From Diplonema papillatum (Eukaryota > Euglenozoa > Diplonemea > Diplonemida > Diplonemidae), in the NCBI GenBank assembly GCA_030068145.1, contig JAPJBO010000646.1, positions 1-64,000 on the forward strand: a stretch of 64,000 bases of DNA, read 5' to 3'. This document shows, in pieces, positions 20,605 through 31,263 of the stretch (its first letter is position 1; the number at the start of each line of letters is the position of its first letter). A program made the position numbers and the translations under genes. The notes under the pieces were generated by a model. It worked only from the letters and a program-made list of their open reading frames with translations. It had not been told where the DNA came from and ran no database searches.

Positions 20605-22764
20605 GTGAGGAACGAGGATTTTTCACGGACGCATCGGCACAAGCTTTGGTTACGGTACGAAGAGATCCAACAAGGCGTAGCGGAAACAGAAGAGTTCACA
20701 TACAACCCCCTGCGAAAGCAGAAGGGTATTGCCCACGACTTCCGAGCTGAATCTTGGGAAGACCACGTTGCCCTCACGTCTCGCTTGAGGGAAAAGACGA
20801 ATACGGCGAGCATCCTGGACCCCGACCTTCGCATTGCGATACGACAGTACGCATCGATGTCAACATCGGAAGCACAGAACTTCAGGACGGCAGCTCTTGC
20901 GTACTGGAGGGAACGGTCAATTGCAGTTAAACAGAGGCCCGACTGGTCATCCTACTACGACACGTCCCATCCTGCCCATGCTCTAGCCACACGCATCAAC
21001 GTCCCTCTGGTCGAGGAACTACTGGAGGCGGTAGGTGCTGCACAAGAAGGCACAAAAAACGAGTTCGTGCATCGTTTAGGGTTCGGTTTCCCGGTAGTTG
21101 GTGCCCTGGCCGAAGAGGGCGTATTCGAGGTCAAACCCACCACCAAGACCGCCAAGAAGGATACAACGACAGAGACATCGCTGACGGAAAAATCGGACCC
21201 GAGAATAGAGAGACTCCGCCAAAGTTGCAAGGAGAGTGACGTTGATGAGATCCACTCGCAACTGATCGACGAAGTAGAAAAAGGCTGGCTCGAAGGTCCC
21301 TTCACAGTGAACGACCTGCCAATCGAACGGTTCATCCCGATACGACGGTTTATCGTCGTACAGGGAGAGAAACGCCGTGGCTGTGACGACGCACGGCCCA
21401 CAAACACCGCGACGAGGATCCTGACGCCCATCTCGCTCATGGGTATCGACAACGCGGCGGCTACTGCAGTAGAGTTGGGGAAGGCTGGCATCGTCGACAT
21501 TTCGCAGGCTGTACTCGACCAATCCGACGCGTACAAGTCGTTGATTGTGGACCCGGACCAGCGGAAATACGCTGTGATAGTCGCAATAAACCCAGTTAGC
21601 GGAGAACTGGATTGCTTCCTATCCAACGTGTTGTGCTTCGGCACAGAATCGGCGGTGTTGAATTACAACTGCCTCTCGAGAGTTGTTTCCACCCTGGCCA
21701 GAAGAATCCTGTGTATTCCGGCGTCCGGATACTTCGACGACTACATCATGCACGGTAGCGCCGAGGATATCGAGCAGATGGCCAACGACTTCCAAACTCT
21801 GTTTGGTGACCTCATCGGGCTGGTGTTCAAAGACACGAAGCGGCGCGTCGGGGCATGCATCCCGTATCTTGGCGTCCAGCTTGATGTGAGGCGACAAGGT
21901 TGGATTAGGCTGAGCCTGACCCCGGAGAGAGCACAACGACTGCTGGTGGCGATCGATGCCTTTCTCCACGACGGAAAGATGACACCCCAGCAGGCAGGGA
22001 AGCTGGCCGGACAACTTGGATTTGTGCAGCAGCAGATGGTCGGAGCCATAGGGAGGGCCTACATTCACCCGATTCGCACAAGACAGTATTCGAAATCGGG
22101 CAGGGAGGATCTAGGTGAAAGACTTCGAGCGGCCCTAGTATGGTGGATCGACGCCCTTCACATTTCCGACTTCCAGCGTAGCATTCAGATCGAACGGATA
22201 GGCTCCCCTGTGCACCCCATCATCATCTACACGGACGCGAGTCCCTACCAGCTTGGGTTCTGCGTACTGTACAAAGGTCTCAGGTTCTATGGTAGCGCAA
22301 ACTCCGCAATTCCAAAAGGGACGCACCGCGAGGTGTTCGCGGGCGATGCGGATATGATTCAGTTCTTTGAGACAGAAGCAGTCCTAATGGCTCAGGCTCT
22401 AGTACACGGAGGACACGGTCTGCTGTCTAGACTAGCACCAGGCTCCACAGTACAAGGCATTCCCCAGTGGTACTTCGTAGATAACACCTGCACTCAGGGT
22501 ACTCTTGTGAACGGCCACTCTTCGAACGAGACGTTTGCAGTGATGGCCGAAGCTTTCTGGACAGGAGCCATACGTTGTAGATGCGCATCTGTTTGGATGG
22601 AGCGGGTCGAGTCGAAGAACAACCCGTCTGATCTCCCCTCGAGACAGCATGGTACCGTTACCCGTCTCGAGAACTTAGGCTTCATCCGAATTGAGAACTG
22701 CTACAGCCCGTTGAGGGAACTCCTGAAAGGTTCGAGGGTGAGCACGAGGTTCTCATCCCTGTGA
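20605..22764 (+). CDS. DIRS-type reverse transcriptase-RNase H
   Basis: About 720 codons are open. The RT core shows VDISQAVLDQSDAYKSL (motif A region), LCFGTESAVLNYN (the B-region analogue of DIRS RTs) and GYFDDYIM as the catalytic YxDD-type box near residue 375. RNase H follows with IIYTDASPYQLG and a later FVDNTCTQGTLV. The enzyme copies element RNA into DNA for later circle integration by the recombinase. The N-terminal start is not certain. Confidence 0.88.
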   Translation: MRNEDFSRTHRHKLWLRYEEIQQGVAETEEFTYNPLRKQKGIAHDFRAESWEDHVALTSRLREKTNTASILDPDLRIAIRQYASMSTSEAQNFRTAALAYWRERSIAVKQRPDWSSYYDTSHPAHALATRINVPLVEELLEAVGAAQEGTKNEFVHRLGFGFPVVGALAEEGVFEVKPTTKTAKKDTTTETSLTEKSDPRIERLRQSCKESDVDEIHSQLIDEVEKGWLEGPFTVNDLPIERFIPIRRFIVVQGEKRRGCDDARPTNTATRILTPISLMGIDNAAATAVELGKAGIVDISQAVLDQSDAYKSLIVDPDQRKYAVIVAINPVSGELDCFLSNVLCFGTESAVLNYNCLSRVVSTLARRILCIPASGYFDDYIMHGSAEDIEQMANDFQTLFGDLIGLVFKDTKRRVGACIPYLGVQLDVRRQGWIRLSLTPERAQRLLVAIDAFLHDGKMTPQQAGKLAGQLGFVQQQMVGAIGRAYIHPIRTRQYSKSGREDLGERLRAALVWWIDALHISDFQRSIQIERIGSPVHPIIIYTDASPYQLGFCVLYKGLRFYGSANSAIPKGTHREVFAGDADMIQFFETEAVLMAQALVHGGHGLLSRLAPGSTVQGIPQWYFVDNTCTQGTLVNGHSSNETFAVMAEAFWTGAIRCRCASVWMERVESKNNPSDLPSRQHGTVTRLENLGFIRIENCYSPLRELLKGSRVSTRFSSL

Positions 22765-23132
22765 CGCCCGAACCAAGATTACACAACGCCGTGACCCGCG
22801 GCCCTAACTTCCTCCCCCAGTTCTCGGTGTTAATAGCAACACATACACATACACGTGTACACACGAACGGCGTAGAGACCCGGCGTCATGTCTCGAAGGA
22901 CGGAGAAATTCGTGATACAGCGACTCTCTACCCTCCTCCCCTCCCCCGTCCCTCGTCGCACAACTCCCAGTTCTTCCATCTTCGATCCCCCAGTTGTCGG
23001 GAGGACCGTAGACGACCTCGCTTCTAACAGACATCCTGCTGTCAACCTTTCATTCATCGGCGAGGACCACGCGCACGAAGACAGCCGGCTGCGATGGGAA
23101 TCCGAGCTTTATCCGCCTTTGTCCCCAGCGTT

Positions 23133-23342
23133 GGGTGAAGAACCTAGGCGGACGGCTCGGAGACCTCAAGGTCGGATGCGGGTTTAGCGTCGTGCGATAG
23201 CGCACGTGACACCGCGCTCGCAGGCCTGCGAGACTAGCGTCGCGAAACCGCTCCGATTCATCCCATCGCAGACTTGAGGATTTCCGAAAGTTCAAGGAGA
23301 ACGGACCGTTCTAATAGGTAGAGGTTGTCCCAGAAATAAAAA
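23133..23342 (+). repeat. split direct repeat B1
   Basis: 210 bases from GGGTGAAGAACCTAGGCGG to CCCAGAAATAAAAA, matching B2 at 24985-25194. It joins A2 directly through an A-tract, so the B1A2 junction equals what a circular B2-A1 junction would look like. Confidence 0.92.
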
Positions 23343-23647
23343 GGGACTTTTAAAGTTATCGACACAGCGCGCAGGCAATACAATGGAACGACCCGTACCA
23401 ATGCGCAGCGTGCACGGGCGACGACCAATCTTGACAGTCTGGAAGGAGGCCGACCATTTGGACGAACGACACCAGTCGGACACAGCTCTGGACGGGCTAC
23501 GAGCAACCTGCGCACATGTAGAGTGACATGAGAGGGCAGCGACGAACGCGAATTTTAAAGGATATTTTTATTTCAGATAGTCAACCTCGGCAACTGGGCC
23601 AGGATGGCCGCCTCGCATCGACTACCTTAACAGGGTTGTATTTCTCC
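23343..23647 (+). repeat. split direct repeat A2
   Basis: 305 bases identical by eye to A1 (17598-17902). The two copies diverge immediately after GTATTTCTCC. Confidence 0.92.
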
Positions 23648-23687
23648 TCCCGCCCACCCAGACCCGGAGAAAACAAAGAAAGCGGAG

Positions 23688-24866
23688 ATGGACGCACCAC
23701 AGCGGCAGCTCCCCTCGGGCCCCGAGGTGATCGAGATGATCAAACGGGCCCTGGCAGAACTGGACCAGCCCAGTGAAGAAGACCTTGACAGGAGTCTGCC
23801 CCTGAAAAGGAAGCTTGACGCACTGGAGGCCCTTGGCAACCCGATGCGGGCCAAGGCCGTCGTATCGCGGCAAGTGGAGCGTGCGAGAATCGCCTCCATA
23901 TCGACTGGTTCCTGGGACCAGTACTTGGTCGCCTTGCGAGGATGGGTTAGGTACGCGGACATCGTGTCGTGCCCCCATTTTCCCATCCAGCCCGATGAAT
24001 GGGCATCATACGTCTCCCTGCACCGCAACGCGCAGACGGCAACCTCCGCGACGTCCGCCATAGAAAAGATTCAGAGATTTCTTGGCATCAAGGACACCGT
24101 CCGGTCCAAGGCGCTGAATGACGTTTTCGCCTCGCACCGGAGGGAACAAGTGCGCAAGCGCAGGATGGACGCCATAGACGGCCCCCTCCTCGACAAGATA
24201 GTAGAAGACCGCCGGGCCATACTATCGGTGCGAAACTTCGTATCGCTGGAGGCCTTCGCCAGGATAACCTGCATTGCATTCGTTTTCCTTCTGAGAGTTC
24301 AGAACGAGGCTATCCCCCTCCAGAGGGGCTTAGCAACAGACGTGCCAGCTACTGTACTCGAGGAACTGAGGACGTCAGGGAGGCACAGCTCCGTCTTCAA
24401 GTTCAAAGACAGACTGTACGTGGCACTCAGAAGGCGTAAAAATAAACCGGGGGGTGACGTGTTAGACAGAGGGTGCACATGTGGAGAGGGCACAGTGAGA
24501 AAGGGATGGCGAGCCATCTGCCCAGTGCATGTGTTGTGGCCATACGCCAGGGACAACGTCCCGGAGGGCGAAAGGATGAACCTGATACCCTACGTGGACA
24601 TGTTAGCATCTCTGAAGGAGAAGGCATCACACCACGCGACACCGACGGTCGGATGGGGCACGCACAGCTTGAGACGCGGGGCTGCCCAAGATCTGAACGA
24701 TCTCAACCCCAACCTGGCTCTACTGCTCAGTGCTGGATCATGGCAATCCTCGGCCTTCAAAGCCTACCTGGATTGGAATAAGGTTCAGACAAGAGCCATG
24801 GATAATGTCGCTCAAGTTGGAGCGTCACCCGATTCCGGTTCCGAGGACAGCGATTACGCTGAGTAA
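23688..24866 (+). CDS. DIRS-type tyrosine recombinase (392 aa)
   Basis: The frame starts with ATG 41 bases after repeat A2. The N-terminal half is a helical core-binding-like domain (…ISTGSWDQYLVALRGWVRY…). The catalytic part shows an Arg in FLLRVQNEAIPLQ (first Arg), the GTHSLRRGAAQDL box (His-x-x-Arg), then AGSWQSSAFKAYLDW with the candidate nucleophilic Tyr. The C-terminus is acidic. The enzyme would insert a circular DNA copy by strand exchange at a short core, which explains the missing target duplication. Its position between A2 and B2 is worth comparing with known PAT, Ngaro and Kangaroo maps. Confidence 0.9.
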   Translation: MDAPQRQLPSGPEVIEMIKRALAELDQPSEEDLDRSLPLKRKLDALEALGNPMRAKAVVSRQVERARIASISTGSWDQYLVALRGWVRYADIVSCPHFPIQPDEWASYVSLHRNAQTATSATSAIEKIQRFLGIKDTVRSKALNDVFASHRREQVRKRRMDAIDGPLLDKIVEDRRAILSVRNFVSLEAFARITCIAFVFLLRVQNEAIPLQRGLATDVPATVLEELRTSGRHSSVFKFKDRLYVALRRRKNKPGGDVLDRGCTCGEGTVRKGWRAICPVHVLWPYARDNVPEGERMNLIPYVDMLASLKEKASHHATPTVGWGTHSLRRGAAQDLNDLNPNLALLLSAGSWQSSAFKAYLDWNKVQTRAMDNVAQVGASPDSGSEDSDYAE

Positions 24867-24984
24867 AGCTTTCGAGTTCGCGTGGTCAGGCAACGTTTAC
24901 ACGTCGCCATGAGGCCATTTGCCTACGTGAACGGACGATGTTTCCACACCGTCGTTGGGCCATGTCCTTGCGCCGCCTTCTCCA

Positions 24985-25194
24985 GGGTGAAGAACCTAGG
25001 CGGACGGCTCGGAGACCTCAAGGTCGGATGCGGGTTTAGCGTCGTGCGATAGCGCACGTGACACCGCGCTCGCAGGCCTGCGAGACTAGCGTCGCGAAAC
25101 CGCTCCGATTCATCCCATCGCAGACTTGAGGATTTCCGAAAGTTCAAGGAGAACGGACCGTTCTAATAGGTAGAGGTTGTCCCAGAAATAAAAA
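24985..25194 (+). repeat. split direct repeat B2 (3' end of the DIRS-type element)
   Basis: 210 bases identical by eye to B1. It ends in AAATAAAAA, directly followed by CACAAAAAAAAGGGG, the continuation of the interrupted repeat unit. Confidence 0.92.
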
Positions 25195-28100
25195 CACAAA
25201 AAAAAGGGGGATATGGTGGTTATACGGCAATTGCGGCCGGTTTTCAGGAGGGAAAAAAAACCGAAAAAATTCGCCACATCCACCACACGACTTTTTCATT
25301 TTCGTGTGGCAAATGTGGGCCACACGTGGCAACCGTGTGGCGACCAGCCCTGCACGGTGTCTCGCTGACTCTGAGTCTGAGGGACGTGTCGCTAAGGACC
25401 GTCGGAGTCAGGGCAGTATGTTAGTACATCAGCGATACGTGCAGCTACAGCGGGGCACAGCGCACGTGCATCGTTTACGTCACGCCGGTCACGCACAACT
25501 TCGGGTCGAAGCTCGACCTATGCTCGAAGTGGACATTGGAGTTGCGCAAGCACCCTCAGCCCCGCGAGAGATGTATACCGCATTGACCCATTGATTGGGT
25601 CCACAACGAACACCCACTAACCCAGTGACCCACCTGATGACAACCAGTGGCCAACCACTGCGTGACTCAGTCACGTGTCAGTGTCTGGGTGTCTAACGCC
25701 CGAAGGCTGTGGTGCGGCCTTATAATAATAAGGCTTATTCAACAACCGGGAAAGGCAAGCCTGCGGCTGCTCCGTCTACTTTGTTGAAAACTGGACGCTA
25801 AACGGTGGTCGTGACCGACGGCCAGTGGGCATCATCCCCTCGCGTGCTGGCCCCTGGCAGCTGGATGCTGTCCTCTCTTGCGGTGGCCCGGGTGGGTGTC
25901 CACCGAGGGGTGGTTCCTTGCCCGTGGGAAGGCCGTGCTTCGCGCAGGAACCCCGGCTGAGGGGTTCGTCCCTCGCGCGGTCGGTGCTGGCGCGGTGAGA
26001 GTCGTCTCCTCGCCGCCGCCGCGGCAGGGGTGTTGCCCCCTCCGGCAGGGTTGTCATCCCTTCGAGTCCGACGACCGTTACCACACCAGGCACGTAAACA
26101 CACGGAGCTTGCACATACCCAACTGTTCCCGCACTTCGAGTTGCCGTAGTTCGACCTCAAACTTGCACGTGGTTTCGGCCCCGCTGCAGCTGCACACATC
26201 GCAGAAGCAGCGTCAACGCCGACTGACAACGGTTGAGAAACGTCCCCAAGACTCAGAGTGTCGTCCCTGTTCCTCGAGTAAGTTGACTCCGCCAGGCTGG
26301 ATGGCGTCCTGTAACTGGACCTGTTCCTGCACTCGATGCATAATTTTCATCCCAACGACACAAGAACCTGGGTTTTCACCCGTTTTCTGTGCGAGTGAGT
26401 GAGTTGCTTCACGGCGACATTCACCAGATGTTAACAGAACTGGTTACTGCAGTACAGGGCCACAAAGCAGCTTGTACTGGCTGGGATCGGGTACCTGTCG
26501 TAAAAATCCCAAAAAAACTCAAAAAAAAACACAAAAAAAGGGGGATATGGTGGTTATACGGCAATTGCGGCCGGTTTTCAGGAGGGAAAAAAAACCGAAA
26601 AAATTCGCCACATCCACCACACGACTTTTTCATTTTCGTGTGGCAAATGTGGGCCACACGTGGCAACCGTGTGGCGACCAGCCCTGCACGGTGTCTCGCT
26701 GACTCTGAGTCTGAGGGACGTGTCGCTAAGGACCGTCGGAGTCAGGGCAGTATGTTAGTACACCAGCGATACGTGCAGCTACAGCGGGGCACAGCGCACG
26801 TGCATCGTTTACGTCACGCCGGTCACGCACAACTTCGGGTCGAAGCTCGACCTATGCTCGAAGTGGACATTGGAGTTGCGCAAGCACCCTCAGCCCCGCG
26901 AGAGATGTATACCGCATTGACCCATTGATTGGGTCCACAACGAACACCCACTAACCCAGTGACCCACCTGATGACAACCAGTGGCCAACCACTGCGTGAC
27001 TCAGTCACGTGTCAGTGTCTGGGTGTCTAACGCCCGAAGGCTGTGGTGCGGCCTTATAATAATAAGGCTTATTCAACAACCGGGAAAGGCAAGCCTGCGG
27101 CTGCTCCGTCTACTTTGTTGAAAACTGGACGCTAAACGGTGGTCGTGACCGACGGCCAGTGGGCATCATCCCCTCGCGTGCTGGCCCCTGGCAGCTGGAT
27201 GCTGTCCTCTCTTGCGGTGGCCCGGGTGGGTGTCCACCGAGGGGTGGTTCCTTGCCCGTGGGAAGGCCGTGCTTCGCGCAGGAACCCCGGCTGAGGGGTT
27301 CGTCCCTCGCGCGGTCGGTGCTGGCGCGGTGAGAGTCGTCTCCTCGCCGCCGCCGCGGCAGGGGTGTTGCCCCCTCCGGCAGGGTTGTCATCCCTTCGAG
27401 TCCGACGACCGTTACCACACCAGGCACGTAAACACACGGAGCTTGCACATACCCAACTGTTCCCGCACTTCGAGTTGCCGTAGTTCGACCTCAAACTTGC
27501 ACGTGGTTTCGGCCCCGCTGCAGCTGCACACATCGCAGAAGCAGCGTCAACGCCGACTGACAACGGTTGAGAAACGTCCCCAAGACTCAGAGTGTCGTCC
27601 CTGTTCCTCGAGTAAGTTGACTCCGCCAGGCTGGATGGCGTCCTGTAACTGGACCTGTTCCTGCACTCGATGCATAATTTTCATCCCAACGACACAAGAA
27701 CCTGGGTTTTCACCCGTTTTCTGTGCGAGTGAGTGAGTTGCTTCACGGCGACATTCACCAGATGTTAACAGAACTGGTTACTGCAGTACAGGGCCACAAA
27801 GCAGCTTGTACTGGCTGGGATCGGGTACCTGTCGTAAAAATCCCAAAAAAACTCAAAAAAAAACACAAAAAAAAGGGGGATATGGTGGTTATACGGCAAT
27901 TGCGGCCGGTTTTCAGGAGGGAAAAAAAACCGAAAAAATTCGCCACATCCACCACACGACTTTTTCATTTTCGTGTGGCAAATGTGGGCCACACGTGGCA
28001 ACCGTGTGGCGACCAGCCCTGCACGGTGTCTCGCTGACTCTGAGTCTGAGGGACGTGTCGCTAAGGACCGTCGGAGTCAGGGCAGTATGTTAGTACACCA

Positions 28101-29358
28101 GCGATACGTGCAGCTACAGCGGGGCACAGCGCACGTGCATCGTTTACGTCACGCCGGTCACGCACAACTTCGGGTCGAAGCTCGACCTATGCTCGAAGTG
28201 GACATTGGAGTTGCGCAAGCACCCTCAGCCCCGCGAGAGATGTATACCGCATTGACCCATTGATTGGGTCCACAACGAACACCCACTAACCCAGTGACCC
28301 ACCTGATGACAACCAGTGGCCAACCACTGCGTGACTCAGTCACGTGTCAGTGTCTGGGTGTCTAACGCCCGAAGGCTGTGGTGCGGCCTTATAATAATAA
28401 GGCTTATTCAACAACCGGGAAAGGCAAGCCTGCGGCTGCTCCGTCTACTTTGTTGAAAACTGGACGCTAAACGGTGGTCGTGACCGACGGCCAGTGGGCA
28501 TCATCCCCTCGCGTGCTGGCCCCTGGCAGCTGGATGCTGTCCTCTCTTGCGGTGGCCCGGGTGGGTGTCCACCGAGGGGTGGTTCCTTGCCCGTGGGAAG
28601 GCCGTGCTTCGCGCAGGAACCCCGGCTGAGGGGTTCGTCCCTCGCGCGGTCGGTGCTGGCGCGGTGAGAGTCGTCTCCTCGCCGCCGCCGCGGCAGGGGT
28701 GTTGCCCCCTCCGGCAGGGTTGTCATCCCTTCGAGTCCGACGACCGTTACCACACCAGGCACGTAAACACACGGAGCTTGCACATACCCAACTGTTCCCG
28801 CACTTCGAGTTGCCGTAGTTCGACCTCAAACTTGCACGTGGTTTCGGCCCCGCTGCAGCTGCACACATCGCAGAAGCAGCGTCAACGCCGACTGACAACG
28901 GTTGAGAAACGTCCCCAAGACTCAGAGTGTCGTCCCTGTTCCTCGAGTAAGTTGACTCCGCCAGGCTGGATGGCCTCCTGTAACTGGACCTGTTCCTGCA
29001 CTCGATGCATAATTTTCATCCCAACGACACAAGAACCTGGGTTTTCACCCGTTTTCTGTGCGAGTGAGTGAGTTGCTTCACGGCGACATTCACCAGATGT
29101 TAACAGAACTGGTTACTGCAGTACAGGGCCACAAAGCAGCTGGTACTGGCTGGGATCGGGTACCTGTCGTAAAAATCCCAAAAAAACTCCAAAAAAAACA
29201 CAAAAAAAGGGGGATATGGTGGTTATACGGCAATTGCGGCCGGTTTTCAGGAGGGAAAAAAAACCGAAAAAATTCGCCACATCCGCCACACGACTTTTTC
29301 ATTTTCGTGTGGCAAATGTGGGCCACACGTGGCAACCGTGTGGCGACCAGCCCTGCGC

Positions 29359-29383
29359 ATGGCAGGAGCCATTCTCCTGCCAT
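29359..29383. repeat. perfect 10-bp hairpin at the right edge of the array
   Basis: ATGGCAGGAG, five-base loop CCATT, CTCCTGCCAT. It begins four bases after the end of the last 1334-bp unit. No T-run follows, so it is not a terminator by itself. Confidence 0.7.
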
Positions 29384-29424
29384 CATGCAGCCATGTGCCA
29401 AGTGTAACCGCCACTTCAACTCTG

Positions 29425-29605
29425 AAAAAAAAATTGACCAAAAAAATTGGACCCCGAATTTTTGACCAAAAATTTTGACCCAAAAAATTTGTCCTAAATT
29501 TTTGACCCAAAATTTTTGTCTTAAATTTTCGACCCAAAAATTTTGACCCGAAAATTGACCGAAAATTTTTGACCCAAAAAATTTCGGTCAAATTTTTTGA
29601 ATCAC
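29425..29605. repeat. AT-rich palindromic tandem repeat
   Basis: About nine imperfect units of AAAATTTTTGACCC with variable A/T lengths. Each unit is partly self-complementary (AAAATTTT), so the stretch could extrude cruciforms or act as AT-rich spacer. Confidence 0.75.
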
Positions 29606-29924
29606 TTTGCTGCAAAGTTTGCAAGCTGCTTCTCCTGGTGTAGGTCAGTGAACTAAGGTCACTCAATGGCCGCCGCGCAATTTGCAAGCAAGACGAGCAA
29701 ACTCAGTGAAGTCTGTGCCGGGTTTTTAAACGGGGTAGCTCGCACACCACCGTCACGTGTAGAAGAGCTTGAAGCAACCAAGAACCGAGTGTAGATGCCG
29801 AAGAGGCTGCGGCCTGAAGTTAGCAAGGGTACCGTCTTCGAATCAGTGAACGCAGCTGTTCTCGCGGTGAAACTTGAGGCAAATGTCTCGGGGAAGTGAC
29901 ATTTTCACCACAAAAACTGGAATG
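29606..29924. other. no feature recognised
   Basis: About 320 bases without a supported open frame or a repeat match elsewhere in the window. Confidence 0.4.
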
Positions 29925-30360
29925 TTCGAGAATGGGCAAAAAGTTAAATAGTGTTCGAGAATGGGCACAAAGTTACCGAGAATGGGCAAAAAGTTAAAAA
30001 GTGTTCGAGAATGGGCAAAAAGTTAGCGAGTGTTCGAGAATGGGCAAAAAGTTAAATAGTGTTCGAGAATGGGCACAAACATAAGGAAGTGTACTACAAT
30101 GGGAATTGTCCCCAAAAAGTTAGGCGACTGTTCGAGAATGGGCAAAAAGTTAAAAAGTGTTCGAGAATGGGCAAAAAGTTAGCGAGTGTTCGAGAATGGG
30201 CAAAAAGTTAAATTGTGTTCGAGAATGGGAATTAGCCCTCTATAATGGGCACAAAGTTAGCGAATGTTCTATAATGGGCACACAGTTATCGAGAATGGGC
30301 AAAAAGTTAAAAACAGTTCTATAATATGGGCACAAAGTTAGCGACTGTTCTATAATGGGC
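29925..30360 (-). repeat. minisatellite, GTTCGAGAATGGGCAAAAAG
   Basis: About fifteen units of GTTCGAGAATGGGCAAAAAG plus TTAAAAAGT, with variant units using CTATAATGGGCACAAAG near 30240-30360. This is the reverse complement of the 9665-9800 family. The hAT-like element is inserted in its last unit, and the array resumes at 32470. Confidence 0.9.
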
Positions 30361-30794
30361 AGGGCTGGTTAGTCACAACTTGCCACATTGTGGCCCATTT
30401 AGCCACAACTTTAGCCACAATGTTGTGGCTAAATTGTGGCTAAATGTGCAAAAATTTTGATCGAAAAAAAGACCACCCAAAACACGCTAAACACCGTTTT
30501 TTGTGTGGATTTTCGTGTTTTTTGGATGGTTTTGGGTATTCTGGGCCTCATACCCCCCCAACAGACCTCGAGTTCGCTTCTCGTGGATTCGAGTGGTTTT
30601 TGCCAACTTGCAGCCAAGTGCTGCCAATTTCTGGGGTGACTCAGCCAGAATTCGCTATTATTTTGCGAAATCCGCGGCTTGTGGGGGTTTTCCCGGATGG
30701 TACTGGACCCTTTCGACAATTTCAGGTGGATTCTGTGCGAATAAACGGGGGAAATCCTTGCCAGGCTCCTCGTTCCACACGGTGGCCACACGTG

Positions 30795-30960
30795 ACGAAG
30801 CTCCCCAACCGGACTTCTAACCGGAGCCGACAACAAGGCACACCGGAAACCGTTCCTCTCCCGACCTAACGGAGCTAAAGGATGGCCAGGTACATTCATG
30901 TTCCCATGTTTCCCTCTCAAAAGGCTAAGGCCCAGGCTCCGTACACTTCAAAAAAAGAAA
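30795..30960 (+). mobile_element. LINE E-2, very short 5'-truncated copy
   Basis: 166 bases match the 3' end of LINE E-1 (13231-13400, reverse complement), ending in an A-tract. The copy is flanked by CGTG at 30791-30794 and 30961-30964. It lies in a fragment of the 1334-bp unit tip (GGCCACACGTG…CGTGGCAACCGTGTGGCGAC), at the same base position and orientation as LINE E-1. One internal stretch of about 21 bases near the tail is absent here. Confidence 0.8.
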
Positions 30961-30965
30961 CGTGG

Positions 30966-31263
30966 CAACCGTGTGGCGACCAGCCTGCTGTCCAGACCGA
31001 TTCAATCGCCGGCGATTTTGAACACTGTGGTATTTTCGACAGCAGAACTCGGTCCAAGTCCCGGGGTAGGCTGTCATCGCGGATAATGACTTCAACAGTT
31101 CACTACGAATGCGACACGATCATGTCCGCAAACCCGTTGCACAGGATTTGCACCGACCCGTGCACCAGTTTGCTGTCGGTTCCTTGCTACTGTAAAAAGT
31201 TTCCGTTCATCGATTACTTGTTGCAACTGTTGCATTGCAAGCAACCTATCCTGGACTCAGGCT
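30966..31263. other. interior of the hAT-like element, unrecognised
   Basis: A plus-strand open frame of moderate length has several Cys residues (…ICTDPCTSLLSVPCYCKKF…) but no transposase motif I can name. It may be old transposase coding sequence or chance. Confidence 0.3.

Larger units (their letters stand above)
17598..25194 (+). mobile_element. DIRS-order (PAT/Ngaro-like) tyrosine-recombinase retroelement
   Basis: It is about 7.6 kb long and looks whole. Order: repeat A1, a minisatellite, ORF1 (gag-like position), RT-RNase H, repeats B1 and A2 side by side, a tyrosine recombinase gene, repeat B2. This A1…B1A2…B2 arrangement is the split-direct-repeat signature of PAT/Ngaro-type DIRS elements. 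The A copies and B copies look identical by eye, so the insertion is young. The element sits in an A-tract of the 1334-bp unit with no target duplication, as expected for recombinase-mediated insertion. The intact site is visible at 26515-26530 and 27850-27870. Confidence 0.92.
16421..29355 (+). repeat. head-to-tail array of four 1334-bp units
   Basis: Units begin CACGGTGTCTCGCTGACTC at 16421, 25353, 26687 and 28022, and the last ends CGACCAGCCCTG at 29355. The spacing is 1334-1335 bases between the last three. The first unit is split by the DIRS-type element between 17597 and 25195; without it the unit would also be about 1335 bases. Units differ by only a handful of bases, so the array is recent or homogenised. 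Together with the inverted copy at 11852 the array makes a 17.5-kb structure with inverted ends CAGGGCTGG…CCAGCCCTG. Confidence 0.9.

Noticed and set aside
16946-29071. A 174-codon frame and its opposite-strand 143- and 112-codon frames repeated identically in every 1334-bp unit
   Set aside because: Their conservation only reflects near-identical DNA copies. They overlap on opposite strands, lack recognisable domains and do not carry the pattern of change expected from protein selection.
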